Of a stretch of DNA of 64,000 nt, positions 9,862 through 20,649 are shown one piece after another (the first letter of the stretch is position 1; every line of letters begins with the position of its first letter). The stretch is from contig JAIOKI010000009.1 of NCBI GenBank assembly GCA_028335825.1, positions 513,562-577,561 of the forward strand, given 5' to 3'. The position numbers and the translations under genes were made by a program. The DNA comes from Nosema muscidifuracis. Taxonomy: Eukaryota > Microsporidia > Nosematidae. The notes below the pieces were generated by a model, which was not told the origin of the DNA, did no database searches, and was given only the letters and a program-made list of their open reading frames with translations.

Positions 9862-10737
9862 TTAAACTTCCGATTCGTTTTTTTCTTCAATTTCAGCATT
9901 TTTCTTATGGTTGAATCTCTTAAATAACTTAAACAGTAGAAATCCAAAAATTGATACTAGTATGATTCCTCCAAAGCTTATCATCAGAATTGAAATATTT
10001 TGATTAAGAGAACTAGTCAATAATAAAGGATCAGAAATATTTTCTGTATCAGAATATCCAATAAGATTATTATCTTCTACCGATCGTATATTCCTTTGTT
10101 TGGGATGTAACTCTTCAATACTTAATCCTAATTCTGGAAAACCTATCGAATTTTCAATATATTTAAGATGCCTAAAAAATTCAGTATTGTTGCAAACTTC
10201 TGGTAAATTAAACTGTAAAACCTGTTTATAGCAATTATAATCATTTCTACAAAAATCTTTAAGTTGGTAAGCCTTGCATTGTAACTTATCTAAATTTTCA
10301 TCTTCATTTTCACATAGAGATGTAATTTTTTCTTGTAATTCTTCTCTTATTTTGGACATCGGAATTTGAACCTTGAATAGATTATACATGATACCATCAT
10401 AAATTTTTTTACCATGATTTTCACAATCAATATGATTGTTTAAAAGATACAAATTTTCTTTATCGATGTTTAGTCCTACTGTATTGAAAGATGAATTAAT
10501 AAAGGATTCTCCTAAGCAATCCCGATCACAATCACACATTTGTTTAGTCATTTGAACCATACATTTAGGGAAGTTTTCAAGATAGAGTCGATCCTTTTCA
10601 GACATTGGTTTAGTTAAATCATTACTCTCAATGATTTCATTAAAATTATTTATTTTTTGGTTTCTCCAATTTTCAAATTCCTTAAAATACTCTTCTTTAC
10701 TGATTGATTCAATTATTTCAGAATGATTTTCTTCCAT
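9862..10737 (-). CDS. CysTM family protein 1 (cysteine-rich, C-terminal membrane anchor)
   Basis: A 291-residue protein of a family with four intact members here and one decayed copy. The start is ATG 10737. The N-terminal F-x-x-WR motif (FENWRN, about 21-26) leads to the family core KCMV-x-x-TK-x-MC-x-C-D-x-D-C-x-GES (Cys at about 59, 68, 70, 74). Further Cys are spaced through the ectodomain-like part, including CKAYQLKDFC-x5-C. One hydrophobic segment near residues 248-270 is followed by a basic then acidic tail of about 22 residues. There is no N-terminal leader, so the protein is either tail-anchored with the Cys-rich part facing the cytosol, or uses the TM as its only signal. I do not recognise a named family and the function is unknown. 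Its neighbour is a secreted-type gene 1.1 kb away on the other strand. Confidence 0.75.
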   Translation of the reverse strand: MEENHSEIIESISKEEYFKEFENWRNQKINNFNEIIESNDLTKPMSEKDRLYLENFPKCMVQMTKQMCDCDRDCLGESFINSSFNTVGLNIDKENLYLLNNHIDCENHGKKIYDGIMYNLFKVQIPMSKIREELQEKITSLCENEDENLDKLQCKAYQLKDFCRNDYNCYKQVLQFNLPEVCNNTEFFRHLKYIENSIGFPELGLSIEELHPKQRNIRSVEDNNLIGYSDTENISDPLLLTSSLNQNISILMISFGGIILVSIFGFLLFKLFKRFNHKKNAEIEEKNESEV

Positions 10738-11838
10738 TGTAGGCTCTTAAATTTTTATATTTATACTTTTTAATTAATAATATATGCGTAATTTAGAAAT
10801 TTTAATATAAATTGCAACCTTTATTAATAAATGATTTAATTTTTTTAAAATTCTAAATTTGCACCAATTTATTGTAAAAAAATCATGTAAATTTACTTGC
10901 TACTTCATACTAAAGTTTATTTTGTTTTTAAGTCAATGATTTTTTTTCTTTGCTTAAAACTATTTTACATGTCATGTTGAGCTATTAAGCAAATTAAATT
11001 TTTTATAAATTAAATATTTTTTTAATTTTCAAAATTACTCTTTTTATATTATTGTTTAATACTAAGAATTCATTATATTATATTTAATATTTTAATTTAT
11101 AAATGTTTTAATTAACTGTAATATAATAAATGAAAGTTCTTTTTGTTAAAAATTGATACAAAAATATATTTTTATATTATTTATTTATTACATCAACATT
11201 TCATGTGAAATGTATAAAATTACAAAGTAGTTAAATAATTTTTCCAAAATACTTTAATAATTAAATTTCATATTATAATATTTTTATTAATATGAATATC
11301 GACAATCAGATAAAAAGAATATGAAACAAAGAAGTATTAAGATATTACGAGGAGAAATAATAAACTCAAAATCCTGAATTTATTTTACAGATGTGTATAC
11401 ATAATGGGTATTACTGCACAAAAGTACATTTGTTAAATTGATTTCAATAATGTGTATAGAAGAGAATAAAATTTATAACAAATATTCGTTTGAAAAGAAA
11501 TGTTCATAAGAAAGAAAAGATTTTAAAATTTAATTAAACAAGTTTTTTTATAATCTAAAAGCAATAATTTTTACTGAGAATATACTAAATATTTTATGTT
11601 CAAAAACCTTTAAATAATTTTTTTTTGTTCATAATTAAATAGCGATATAGCTTTGTAGTAATTTATAAGTCAAAAGATCTCTAAAATTACGTAATTTGTT
11701 TATCTATGTCTTTTAAAATAAAATTTTATTTGATTAATCTTTAACATAGATATAAGAAAAATATAGAATATTTTCATTTTCAAAGCTTTGGTTTATAATA
11801 ATTAAAAATCGATTAATTTTTTTATTTTTTAATATTTA
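10738..11838. other. Divergent promoter region, AT-rich
   Basis: Lies between head-to-head genes at 9862 and 11847. It is nearly pure A+T and I see no gene or defined motif in it. Confidence 0.4.
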
Positions 11839-11841
11839 CCC
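11839..11841 (+). promoter_or_regulatory. CCC start-context tract without a following ATG
   Basis: TTTACCC sits where a microsporidian start would be expected, but the in-frame codon two bases later is ATT (11844), followed by TTG TTG. It marks the likely ancestral start of the next gene. Confidence 0.5.
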
Positions 11842-11846
11842 TTATT

Positions 11847-13463
11847 TTGTTGTTTTTATTTATTTTTCAGATAACAGCTTCATTAGATGCTCCTTTTTGT
11901 ATACATTGCAGAATAAATGATATTATTCAAATTTCTAATACAAATTATGATTATAAGATAGTTCATTTAAAGGTAAATGATGATGTAGTAGAAATTAGAG
12001 ATTTTAATAATTACAACGTGCTGTTAGATAAATTTAAGTTAGATGATTGTTTAAAAAATATCTTGATTTTAATGAGAGATTTGTCTAGTAAACATTATAT
12101 AGAAGATAGAATATTTTTTTTGTTAGAAGACACATACTCTAGATCTAAATGGAAATCAAATCATCTATTCATGACACTTAGATATCTAAAATATTTAAAA
12201 TATCCTGTTTTAAGAGAATGTATAGGAATTAAAGAAAATGAATGTGAGCTGACTGATATTATTAGATTTTTATATTTAGTCAGATTATTAGACTTTCTTT
12301 GGAATATTGAACAATTAGATAGCCTAAGTTTATTACAGAATATGCAGAAAAATTATGAAGATTCTGAACTTTTTATAGAATGGTTATCAAATAATTGTAC
12401 AGTAGAGAAAGTAGTAAAATTCATGGAGGATATGCTAATATCAAGAAATAGGTATTTATATTTCTATCAGGAGAATCTTTCAAATTTTATAGTTGATCTG
12501 AAATCAATTTTAATTGATATATACAAATCAGATGATGAATATACAAATAAGTGTGTGGAGACAATTAATTATATGTTCAATTTATTCGATCATTACGAGT
12601 TTGAAATAATTGATATTTCTTTGTTTAATCGTATAAATATATCAGATAATATAAAACTTATAAATTATTTTATTGATAAAAGAGTTGATGCAGAATTAAT
12701 AATTAAAAATCGAGAACAGCGATTGTATATCGAAACTGTACTGAAATATAATGATAAACTTCTATTTATAGAAATATTTACAACATTTTGTAATCTGAGA
12801 AATAATGACGCTTATAAATTAGTTTTTGATATTCTAAACAAATACGAAGAAACTATGAATTTTATAGATATGGTAAATATCGAAATAATTTTAAGAAATA
12901 TTAAGAAGAGCTTAGAACAAAATGAAGAATATGTTGATGAATTTGATTCATTTATAAAGAGTATTAGTATCAAAGAATACAATAATTTTCTTGAGGTATT
13001 TATTGAAGCCATAATCAAAGGTGATAGAGAAATTTTGTTGATTCTCTTACAAGAAAAAATTACTGATCCAATTTTTAATATCTTATTTAATAATTTGATA
13101 AATACAAATATATTTCCTAATGAGGAACAAAATATGAAAATTAGATATAGTCAGAAATTTGATCTAAATGAAGAAGATGTATTTATATTAATAAACAAAT
13201 CAAGATATCTTAGTGAAACAAATGATTTTAAAGTTTTAATATGTTGGATATATTTTAGTTTACTAAATGATAAAAATCTTGCTAAGGCTTTAAACTTAGA
13301 GATCGATGATTTAAGAAAATATATAATGAGTCTTAAACTTGAAAAAAATGTAGCATTTGAGTCATTCGTTGACAAAAAAAATTTAATTAAGTATTTAAAA
13401 TATCAGATGGATATAAATTTTGAAATGTGTTCTGTATTGTCTTATAATAAAGTCTCAAATTAA
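11847..13463 (+). CDS. Secreted-type protein of about 540 residues, non-ATG start
   Basis: A 538-codon open frame that begins with TTG; no ATG occurs in frame until about codon 76. The N-terminus (LLFLFIFQITASLDAPF) reads as a good secretion leader, and a CCC tract with ATT at 11844 sits directly before it. Either the start codon has been lost by one base change, or ATT/TTG initiation is used, or a short upstream exon is joined at the TTTTTCAG just after the leader start. The rest is rich in Ile, Leu, Asn, Asp and Lys and probably all-helical, with no domain I know. Length and leader resemble the Sec540 family at 25262 and 40819, but I could not align it convincingly with them. A frame this long in such AT-rich DNA argues for recent or current selection. 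Confidence 0.6.
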   Translation: MLFLFIFQITASLDAPFCIHCRINDIIQISNTNYDYKIVHLKVNDDVVEIRDFNNYNVLLDKFKLDDCLKNILILMRDLSSKHYIEDRIFFLLEDTYSRSKWKSNHLFMTLRYLKYLKYPVLRECIGIKENECELTDIIRFLYLVRLLDFLWNIEQLDSLSLLQNMQKNYEDSELFIEWLSNNCTVEKVVKFMEDMLISRNRYLYFYQENLSNFIVDLKSILIDIYKSDDEYTNKCVETINYMFNLFDHYEFEIIDISLFNRINISDNIKLINYFIDKRVDAELIIKNREQRLYIETVLKYNDKLLFIEIFTTFCNLRNNDAYKLVFDILNKYEETMNFIDMVNIEIILRNIKKSLEQNEEYVDEFDSFIKSISIKEYNNFLEVFIEAIIKGDREILLILLQEKITDPIFNILFNNLINTNIFPNEEQNMKIRYSQKFDLNEEDVFILINKSRYLSETNDFKVLICWIYFSLLNDKNLAKALNLEIDDLRKYIMSLKLEKNVAFESFVDKKNLIKYLKYQMDINFEMCSVLSYNKVSN

Positions 13464-14121
13464 AATGATATTTTATTAAAAAATAAACTTTTAACAAATA
13501 AAAATCAAGTATTTTTTTAACAAATATAAATAATATTTGTAGACGAGGATTGAATATGTCACAAGACAGCTATAAAAGATAACAATAAAGTAGAGATATA
13601 TTTATTAGTATATGATGTTTAATACCAATCTCAATTTTTTAAAGAATAATTTAATTATGAAAAAGACAAACGTGTTCAAATAAACACGTCACATAATAAA
13701 AAAGACGATTTGTCAGATTTAAAATATTTTACGAAGTTAAAAACCTTTTTAATATTTGGGTCTCTATTTCAATAAATACAAAATACGTCACTATATTAAT
13801 AATAATTAAGACATATGGAAGACATAGGAATGAAGAAAAATAAATTATATGTAACAAGACTGACTATAAGGGACTAAATAATTGTTTATCAATGACTAAA
13901 AAATAACAAAAAGTACAAAGCTTAATGTATTTCAACTATATCATGATATTTTAATCTATTTTAAGTGAAAATAATAATAAATAATAAAAAAAGTTATAAT
14001 TATGTTCTTTCATATCCATTTAAATTACTTTTATTTTTAAACAATCAACGATAATAATTAAGATTATCAGATCAATTCTAAAATAATATAACAAATTTTT
14101 AACCGATCTCTTATGTGATGT
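13464..14121. other. AT-rich spacer
   Basis: No gene seen. It lies between the secreted-type gene and a retroelement fragment. Confidence 0.4.
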
Positions 14122-14203
14122 GTTAATAGTTTTATTTTTATTAGTGTCATACATCCTAAAAACTAGGGTTCTTTTTGTAAAATTTTTAAAATATCAACAG
14201 GAT
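14122..14203. mobile_element. Stray fragment of the left-edge gypsy-like element
   Basis: Matches 1527-1610 (leader and first gag codons) with several differences; shared words include acatcctaaaaact, aaaatttttaaaatatcaaca and taatagttttattttta. No other part of the element is seen here, so it is a fossil scrap. Confidence 0.6.
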
Positions 14204-15184
14204 GTATTCAAATCTTATAAATTAATTGTGTTTTTATCTATGTAAAGAAAAAGACTAATTAAGATTCATTTGTTTATTGATTAAATATAAATAATTTGAA
14301 CATAAAGTATTATAATATAGACTTAGCATAATTTACTTTAGTCATATTATAATTTAAAATGTCATTTATTTAAATATCTGATATTCTTAAAATCAAAACA
14401 GTTTCATTTTATGACACATATTTTATAGATTCGATATTTCTTGTGCTGTTAATTAAAATATTATTTTCGTAGCTATTATAAAATTTATTTATATTTGCAT
14501 AACCTTTGCTTATTTCAACAATCATTGAAACTTTATATTCTTTATAAATTATTATATTAATTTTAGAAAATATGTAATTCATTTTAGAGTATTTTAGAGA
14601 ATAAATGATGAAGAATCAACCAAAATTAAAAAATATTTTATTTGATAAAATACATTGATTTATCTAGAGTACATAAATAATTTGAGGTTAATAGAATGAT
14701 CATCTGAAGTCTTATACTAGAAATAAGTATAATAACACGGGACCAGTAGAAAACTTTTATATGTTCATCTTAATGATTTACAAATCGATTATATAAAGAA
14801 GGTTATTTAAATTTATTGATGTATTTTATTTCTCCTAATTTTTTTAATAAAAGCAATAACTTTTCCATCTCAAATCAAGAATCTACTTTTATTATTGAGG
14901 AAATAAAAATAAAAACAATGTTGAATTTCAAACTTTTTATATGGATATTTATGATTAAATTTACCCTAAAAATTACAATATAGTACTCATCTTTTTCAGA
15001 GTTAATTACAGGCTATATTAAAATGTAGAGTCATTGATTAATTCACTTTGAATAAAAAATTAATATTTTAATGTATTATGTATTGATATAGAAGTTTTTA
15101 CTTGTCTTTTTGATTTTTAACTCATTACTCTTAAATGGTATTATTATTTTCTCCTTGATATTTTTTAATTAAAATATATTTTAA
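14204..15184. other. AT-rich spacer, promoter side of the anchored HECT gene
   Basis: No gene recognised. Only the CCC tract at its right end can be assigned. Confidence 0.4.
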
Positions 15185-15187
15185 CCC
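15185..15187 (+). promoter_or_regulatory. CCC start-context tract
   Basis: TTAACCC four bases before ATG 15192. It supports the start that includes the N-terminal membrane segment. Confidence 0.65.
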
Positions 15188-15191
15188 ATTA

Positions 15192-16934
15192 ATGTCAGTT
15201 GATAAAAAATCTAATCTAAACTGTGTAATTCTAGGAGTTTTATGTATTCTAGTTGTAATAGGAATATATGTATTGTATTCTGGAGATGACGAAAATTCGA
15301 ATTCTACTCATAATTCTGATCAAGAAGGATCCAATAAACGAGAATTGAACAATAAATATAAATTCAATCAGAAAAAAGAAAATAAGTGTGAAAATAATAA
15401 TAGTCCATCTCATGAAAAGAAAATAAATACTGAACAAAAATTTAATAATTTAGATGATAAGAAATTTGATTCTTCTTCCAAAAATAGAACTTTAGACAAA
15501 AATATAGAAATAGAAGAAAACAATATAGATGATAAAAATTACAGTGATAATAAAAAACAAAGTTTATCATCAAATTTCAATGCTTCAAAAGATCAAAAAT
15601 ATAAAGAGTCAAATACTTCATTAGTTGATGACATACAAGGAGAAGAAATAAGTACAGAGTCAAATACTTCATTAGTTGATGACATAAAAGGAGAAGAAAT
15701 AAATAAGGAGTTAATTAATTTAGATATTAGTGATGAAAGTAGCGAAAATTGTTATGCAAAAAACTTTGATAGTTCGAGTTTTGAAAGAAAGATTCGCATA
15801 TTGAGAAGTTTTTTTCCAATTGAAAGATGTAGTCCTGAAAATCATTATTCAATTGAAATCGATAGAAATCTTGTACTCGAAGATTCTTTAAGTAAGATAA
15901 TGCCAGTTTCTTGTTATAGCATAAAACAAAAAAAATTCTTTATTAAATTTAAAGATGAGCTAGGGGCAGATTATGGTGGAATTACAAAGGAATGGTTGGA
16001 ATTGATTACAAAAGAATTTTTTAATATTGATTTAGGGTTATTTACTTATTCCACTGATGATAAAACTACTTTAAGACCACTTAAACAAAGTGATATTAAT
16101 AACAGTGAGGATTTACAATATTTTAAACTTATGGGAAGAATATTAGGTATAGCAATTATTAATGAATTTAATATCAATGCTCATTTTGATAAACCAGTTT
16201 TAAAATACATCACAAATAGAAAATGCGATTTGAAAGATTTAAAAAAAATGGAACCTTTGATTTATAAATCAATGATTTGGATTAGAGATTTCTCAACAGA
16301 AAGCGATCTTCGAAAAATGAATTTAGATTTTACTTATGAAAATAATATTTTTGGACATAATGAAATTGTTGAACTTATTCATGACGGTAAAAATATTCCT
16401 GTTACACATAATAACAAACATAAGTACATAGATTTATTAGTTGAGTATATATTAACAAAGAGCATTAAAGAACAACTTGATGAAATTAAAAAAGGGCTTT
16501 TTGAACTGATAGATGAAAATCTCATTACTCAATTTGATGAATATGAGTTAGAACTTTTAATATGCGGAAGTCCAGAAATTGATGTGGATGATTGGAAAAA
16601 AAATACTGAATATGTTAGATGCACAAGTAATCATTATATTGTTTTATGGTTTTGGAAGGCAGTTAGTGAATTTAATTTTGATGAAAGAGCTAATTTATTG
16701 AAGTTTTGTACTGGCTCAAGTAGGGTACCATATGGAGGATTTAAAAATTTACAAAGTAATATTCCAAACGAAAAGTTTAAAATTTCATTTATTCCAGGTA
16801 ATTCTGAAAACTATCCTACTTCGCATACATGTTCAAATACTTTAGAATTATATGAATATTCTTCTTTCGAAAAATTTAAAGATAAACTTTTGTATGCGAT
16901 TACTTATCAAAATGAAAAGTTTGGATTCGAATAA
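15192..16934 (+). CDS. Membrane-anchored HECT-domain E3 ubiquitin ligase
   Basis: 580 residues. Residues 10-31 form a hydrophobic segment (VILGVLCILVVIGIYVLYSG) usable as a signal anchor. Residues 35-205 are low-complexity Asn/Lys/Ser/Asp and contain a 17-residue direct repeat (SNTSLVDDI-x-GEEI). From about 210 to the end is a HECT domain: LEDS, GADYGGITKEWLEL, YFKLMGRILG, HFDKPV, ELLICG, a W-F-W-K-A-V segment, FCTGSSRVPYGGF, and the catalytic TSHTCSNTLELYEY with Cys at residue 547. HECT ligases take ubiquitin on this Cys and pass it to a substrate. The domain closely resembles that of the large ligase at 31278, so it is probably a duplicate that lost the long N-terminal part and gained a leader. 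A HECT ligase with an N-terminal anchor is unusual. It could sit in the parasite ER or plasma membrane or be exported; the sequence does not decide. Confidence 0.88.
   Translation: MSVDKKSNLNCVILGVLCILVVIGIYVLYSGDDENSNSTHNSDQEGSNKRELNNKYKFNQKKENKCENNNSPSHEKKINTEQKFNNLDDKKFDSSSKNRTLDKNIEIEENNIDDKNYSDNKKQSLSSNFNASKDQKYKESNTSLVDDIQGEEISTESNTSLVDDIKGEEINKELINLDISDESSENCYAKNFDSSSFERKIRILRSFFPIERCSPENHYSIEIDRNLVLEDSLSKIMPVSCYSIKQKKFFIKFKDELGADYGGITKEWLELITKEFFNIDLGLFTYSTDDKTTLRPLKQSDINNSEDLQYFKLMGRILGIAIINEFNINAHFDKPVLKYITNRKCDLKDLKKMEPLIYKSMIWIRDFSTESDLRKMNLDFTYENNIFGHNEIVELIHDGKNIPVTHNNKHKYIDLLVEYILTKSIKEQLDEIKKGLFELIDENLITQFDEYELELLICGSPEIDVDDWKKNTEYVRCTSNHYIVLWFWKAVSEFNFDERANLLKFCTGSSRVPYGGFKNLQSNIPNEKFKISFIPGNSENYPTSHTCSNTLELYEYSSFEKFKDKLLYAITYQNEKFGFE
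15606..15707 (+). repeat. Tandem 51-bp repeat inside the anchored HECT gene
   Basis: Two units, 15606-15656 and 15657-15707, nearly identical in DNA and in frame (17 residues each). This is a recent internal duplication in the linker between membrane segment and HECT domain. Confidence 0.85.
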
Positions 16935-18244
16935 ATTATTTAAACCTAAAATTCAAAACAGACTTTAATAATTAACAAACTAATTGTCAAAAACAAAACA
17001 ATTTTTTTTAGTTAAATAGGTTGTTAGTTCTAATACTTTTACTCTGAACAAATGAATGTTAATATTTTTAGAATAATAATGGAATGGTATTATATGTTAT
17101 ATACTGTGTAATTTTAAAAATATATTAATTAAAAACTAGCTTTTTGAAGACATATCTATCCATCATATATTCTGTTTTAAATTAGATAGAGAGATTACAT
17201 TAATAAATCTTATTAAGTTAAGCATAGCTTTTATTTTTTTACATCGCTCGCGTGATTTAATTCTATACAAGGGTTAAATTATTTGAAATAACATTGCATC
17301 TAAGACAATATAGATAACATGTCTAAATACACAATCAAAGTCTTAATAAGCAAATTTTTGTAAATATAAAGTCATATAAATATTTTAATAACATATAATT
17401 TTTGTTTACATCAATATGATGTATTTATATAAATAGTAGTTTTATTAAAGGGATAAAAAATAGTTGATTTTACTATAAATTCGATAATATTTAGTTAAGT
17501 TTTAATTAGATAAAATACCATTTGTTATTTTCATATTTATTGCTACCAAATGAAATTTAAAGAATATTTGCGTTCCTTCATATTTTAAATTACTTACAAA
17601 AGTTATTTCATGTTCCTATAATAACTCACTCTTTGCTTTTATATGTGATACTTATGACATAATTTTTTTCATTATTAAATACTCTATCACTATAAATATT
17701 ACAATAAATATGAATTAAATTTTGTGTAAATTATCTTAATTAAATTTATAATGTTAAAACAATCTAAATTTATAACAGCACTAATTAAATGAATTCTCAA
17801 TATTGAAATTGCATTATGAAATATTACCCATTGAAAATAAATAAACATACTTACTGTATTATTAATCTAGTTACTAATTTTTTTAGTTAAAATATATTAT
17901 ATTTTATAACACAAAAATGTTTCTGGATCTCTTCAGTTGTTCTTTTTTTAAATATGTTCTTTTAATTAGTTAAAAAGTGAAATTACAAATCCTAAAACAA
18001 AATTATAAGCATCATTCCGTAGAGGATTCAGTACTAAAAAACTTGTTCTTTTAATCAATAATCACTATTCAATTTTCATAAAAAAAAATCTTAACATATT
18101 TGCTAATAATTGTGATTTTATAAAAAATGCATTTTCTTGGTAGGTTAAAACTGAGAATAACTTACTTTAACAAAAATATTTCAATATTTTTAGGGTAACA
18201 ATAATTATTTTAAATATTACATAGAATTAGTTTTTTTAATAAAT
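16935..18244. other. AT-rich spacer between convergent genes
   Basis: Lies between the 3' ends of the HECT gene and the next CysTM gene. No gene or repeat found by eye. Confidence 0.4.
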
Positions 18245-19030
18245 TTAATCAAGTGCAATTATTCCTGAAGTAAATATAATAGAAATTAAAAATATTGCTG
18301 TTAAAAAACTTTTCTTATTTCTGAAGTAGAAAAGAGCAGATATTAATAGCCCACTCATTATTAGTATATTTGATCTTAAGAGAACATTTGAACTATTGTT
18401 ATATTCAATTGATCTTTTAGCAATACTTCTTTTATTTATTTCTTCATTAAGATTTGTTTGAGTAAAATTAAATAAAAATGGGAAATCCATTAAATATTCA
18501 ATTTCATTAATTAAATAAAAATATTGATTATTATCACAATCTTCAGGTGCATTCTTATTAAATATATAACTATAACAATTAGTACTATTCCCACATCCAT
18601 ATCTTATGTCATAGACAGCACATTTTATTTTATTATAAGAATCTAAATTGCCCTTACAGATATCGTTTATACCATCAAATAATTTAGCATGTGTATGCAT
18701 AGATAAATTTTCAAAAAAATTATGTATCCTTTTTTCTTCAATAAGATAATTATCTAAGAACGAGCAATCAATATATTTAAAATGTAGATATAAATTATCA
18801 ATATCGTATGCTTTACAAAGAGGATCAAATATAACATTATCCATAGATTCACTTACACAATCGTTATCACAGTTGCATACTCGTCTTGTTAAAAGTACCA
18901 TACATTTGGGAATTTTTTTCATATCATCTTCTTTAATAAAATTTTTAAATAAGGAACTTCGTTTTTGATATCTACAAATTCTGTTATAATAATCGATTTG
19001 TGAATTTCTCCATTTTTCAAATTCAGACAT
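18245..19030 (-). CDS. CysTM family protein 2
   Basis: 261 residues from ATG 19030; the frame is open a few codons further, but only to a TTG. It shows FEKWRN at residues 4-9, the family core KCMVLLTRRVCNCDNDCVSES, a YIDC site, then KCAVYDIRYGC-x5-C and EDC. Two hydrophobic segments follow at the C-terminus (about residues 210-232 and 238-259), against one in protein 1, so its C-terminal topology is a hairpin. No N-terminal leader and no CCC tract at the start. The function is unknown; the even spacing of conserved Cys suggests a disulphide-bonded or metal-binding fold. It is followed on the other strand by a decayed HECT gene. Confidence 0.72.
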   Translation of the reverse strand: MSEFEKWRNSQIDYYNRICRYQKRSSLFKNFIKEDDMKKIPKCMVLLTRRVCNCDNDCVSESMDNVIFDPLCKAYDIDNLYLHFKYIDCSFLDNYLIEEKRIHNFFENLSMHTHAKLFDGINDICKGNLDSYNKIKCAVYDIRYGCGNSTNCYSYIFNKNAPEDCDNNQYFYLINEIEYLMDFPFLFNFTQTNLNEEINKRSIAKRSIEYNNSSNVLLRSNILIMSGLLISALFYFRNKKSFLTAIFLISIIFTSGIIALD

Positions 19031-20630
19031 ATTCAAATTAATATTTATTTAAGTAATGTTTTATTTAAATAAATTAATTAATTATAAATCAATTTTTCAA
19101 TTAAAATTATTAATTTAATAAATTAGCGAAAACATCAATAATTAATTATTTATATTACACTTCGTACTATAATGTTAGACTTAATAGCCTCATTTTATAT
19201 ATAGTTCATTTATTTCTATATTGTAATATTCTTGTGCTTGATTTTCATTTATCATTTATTCCCTACTTTATGATGATTTTATCTTTTATTGAAAAATGTA
19301 TATGATCTTATAATTCAGATATATTTTAAGATTACAACAATTAATTAATTAATATATAATTTAAAATAGAATCATGAATTCATTTTAAGTTTATATTATC
19401 TAAAGCTCTATTTTCTTTGTAAAATACCAATAAATTTATATAAAATGCTATAATTGTCTGATTTATTAAAAACAGTATTTTTTGACTTTTATTAATTTCA
19501 TGTATTTTTGAAAATAAAAAGTAAAGTAATTAAACATATGAACAGCTAATGTTTTTATTAGAAAAATAAATGTTCTTGAAATATTTAACCCTAAATAATA
19601 TCTAAGAATAGTCTAAGTATAGAAAAAATAAGTAAGATTTGTTAGCTAGTCATTTTAAATTTCTTATGAAGTTATAAATAATAATTGTATCTTAAGTAGT
19701 TCAAAATTTGTAATTCCAATATAAATATAAGATCATTCTAGACAGATTAATCTAAGGATATTTACAACCCAGAGTACTTAAATAATTTCATATAGATTCA
19801 GTATAAATCTAGTTAAAAAAGCTAGCTAATTTTTGAATCTAATTTGTTTTATAATAAATTTTAAATGAAATAGCCCAATGTAATTTTTTGCACAAAAAAA
19901 TATATAACTTATATAAAAGTTTATTTACGAGAACCAATTATTTACATCGAATATTAATCATAACTACATGTCTGATATCTATATCATTGTATATAATCAA
20001 GAAAGAGATTGTACTAATTAAGTTAAAATTACAAGTTTTTATATTTTATGAACGGTAGAATTACAAAAGAAGCTCAAATTAGAATAATATCATACCTAAT
20101 AATGTGTTACAGTACTATAAGAAACTTCAACTTCGATATAAGAACATAATCAAATAAGAAAGCTAAAATGATGCATATCTATAGACTATTAGTAAAGATG
20201 ATTATAGAAACATGTCGAAGAAGAAGTAACTAATGACAACGAATTAAAAATCAATTGCTTATTAAATCTTTAGATGCGTACACTGCAATTAATGAATGAG
20301 AACAAAAATCGAAATATTTACCCAATTAAAGTTATTGTTTTTATTCTTTGTATAAATTGTTACTATATCTTCTGACACTTAATTATGATATGCATAATGA
20401 ATAGCTAAAAAGTCAAAAAATGTTTTAGTTATAAAAATATTTTGAGAAGATATTTCGTAAACCTTTGTTTAAATTCAATGACAAATTATTATGATCTTTA
20501 ATTTTTATTAGACTATAATTGTTAATCGTTAAATTGATATATCATACGTCATTAGTCCTTAAAAATTATAAAATTAATTATATATTTTTATTATATCTTA
20601 TCTAGCTCATTAAATCAATGAAAGTATATT
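19031..20630. other. AT-rich spacer
   Basis: 1.6 kb with no open frame that I can assign. Some stretches near 20.05-20.3 kb are slightly less AT-rich and could be old coding remnants, but I could not read a convincing protein. Confidence 0.4.
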
Positions 20631-20649
20631 TATGATATTATCTTATTTT

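Noticed and set aside
11847-13463. Counting the 11847 gene as a firm Sec540 member
   Set aside because: Length and leader agree, but I could not align its motifs with 25262 or 40819, so it is kept as a separate, possible relative.
18245-19036. Start of CysTM 2 at 19036 and of CysTM 4 at 30679
   Set aside because: Those first codons are TTG and GTG; the first ATGs are at 19030 and 30661 and fit the family N-terminus.
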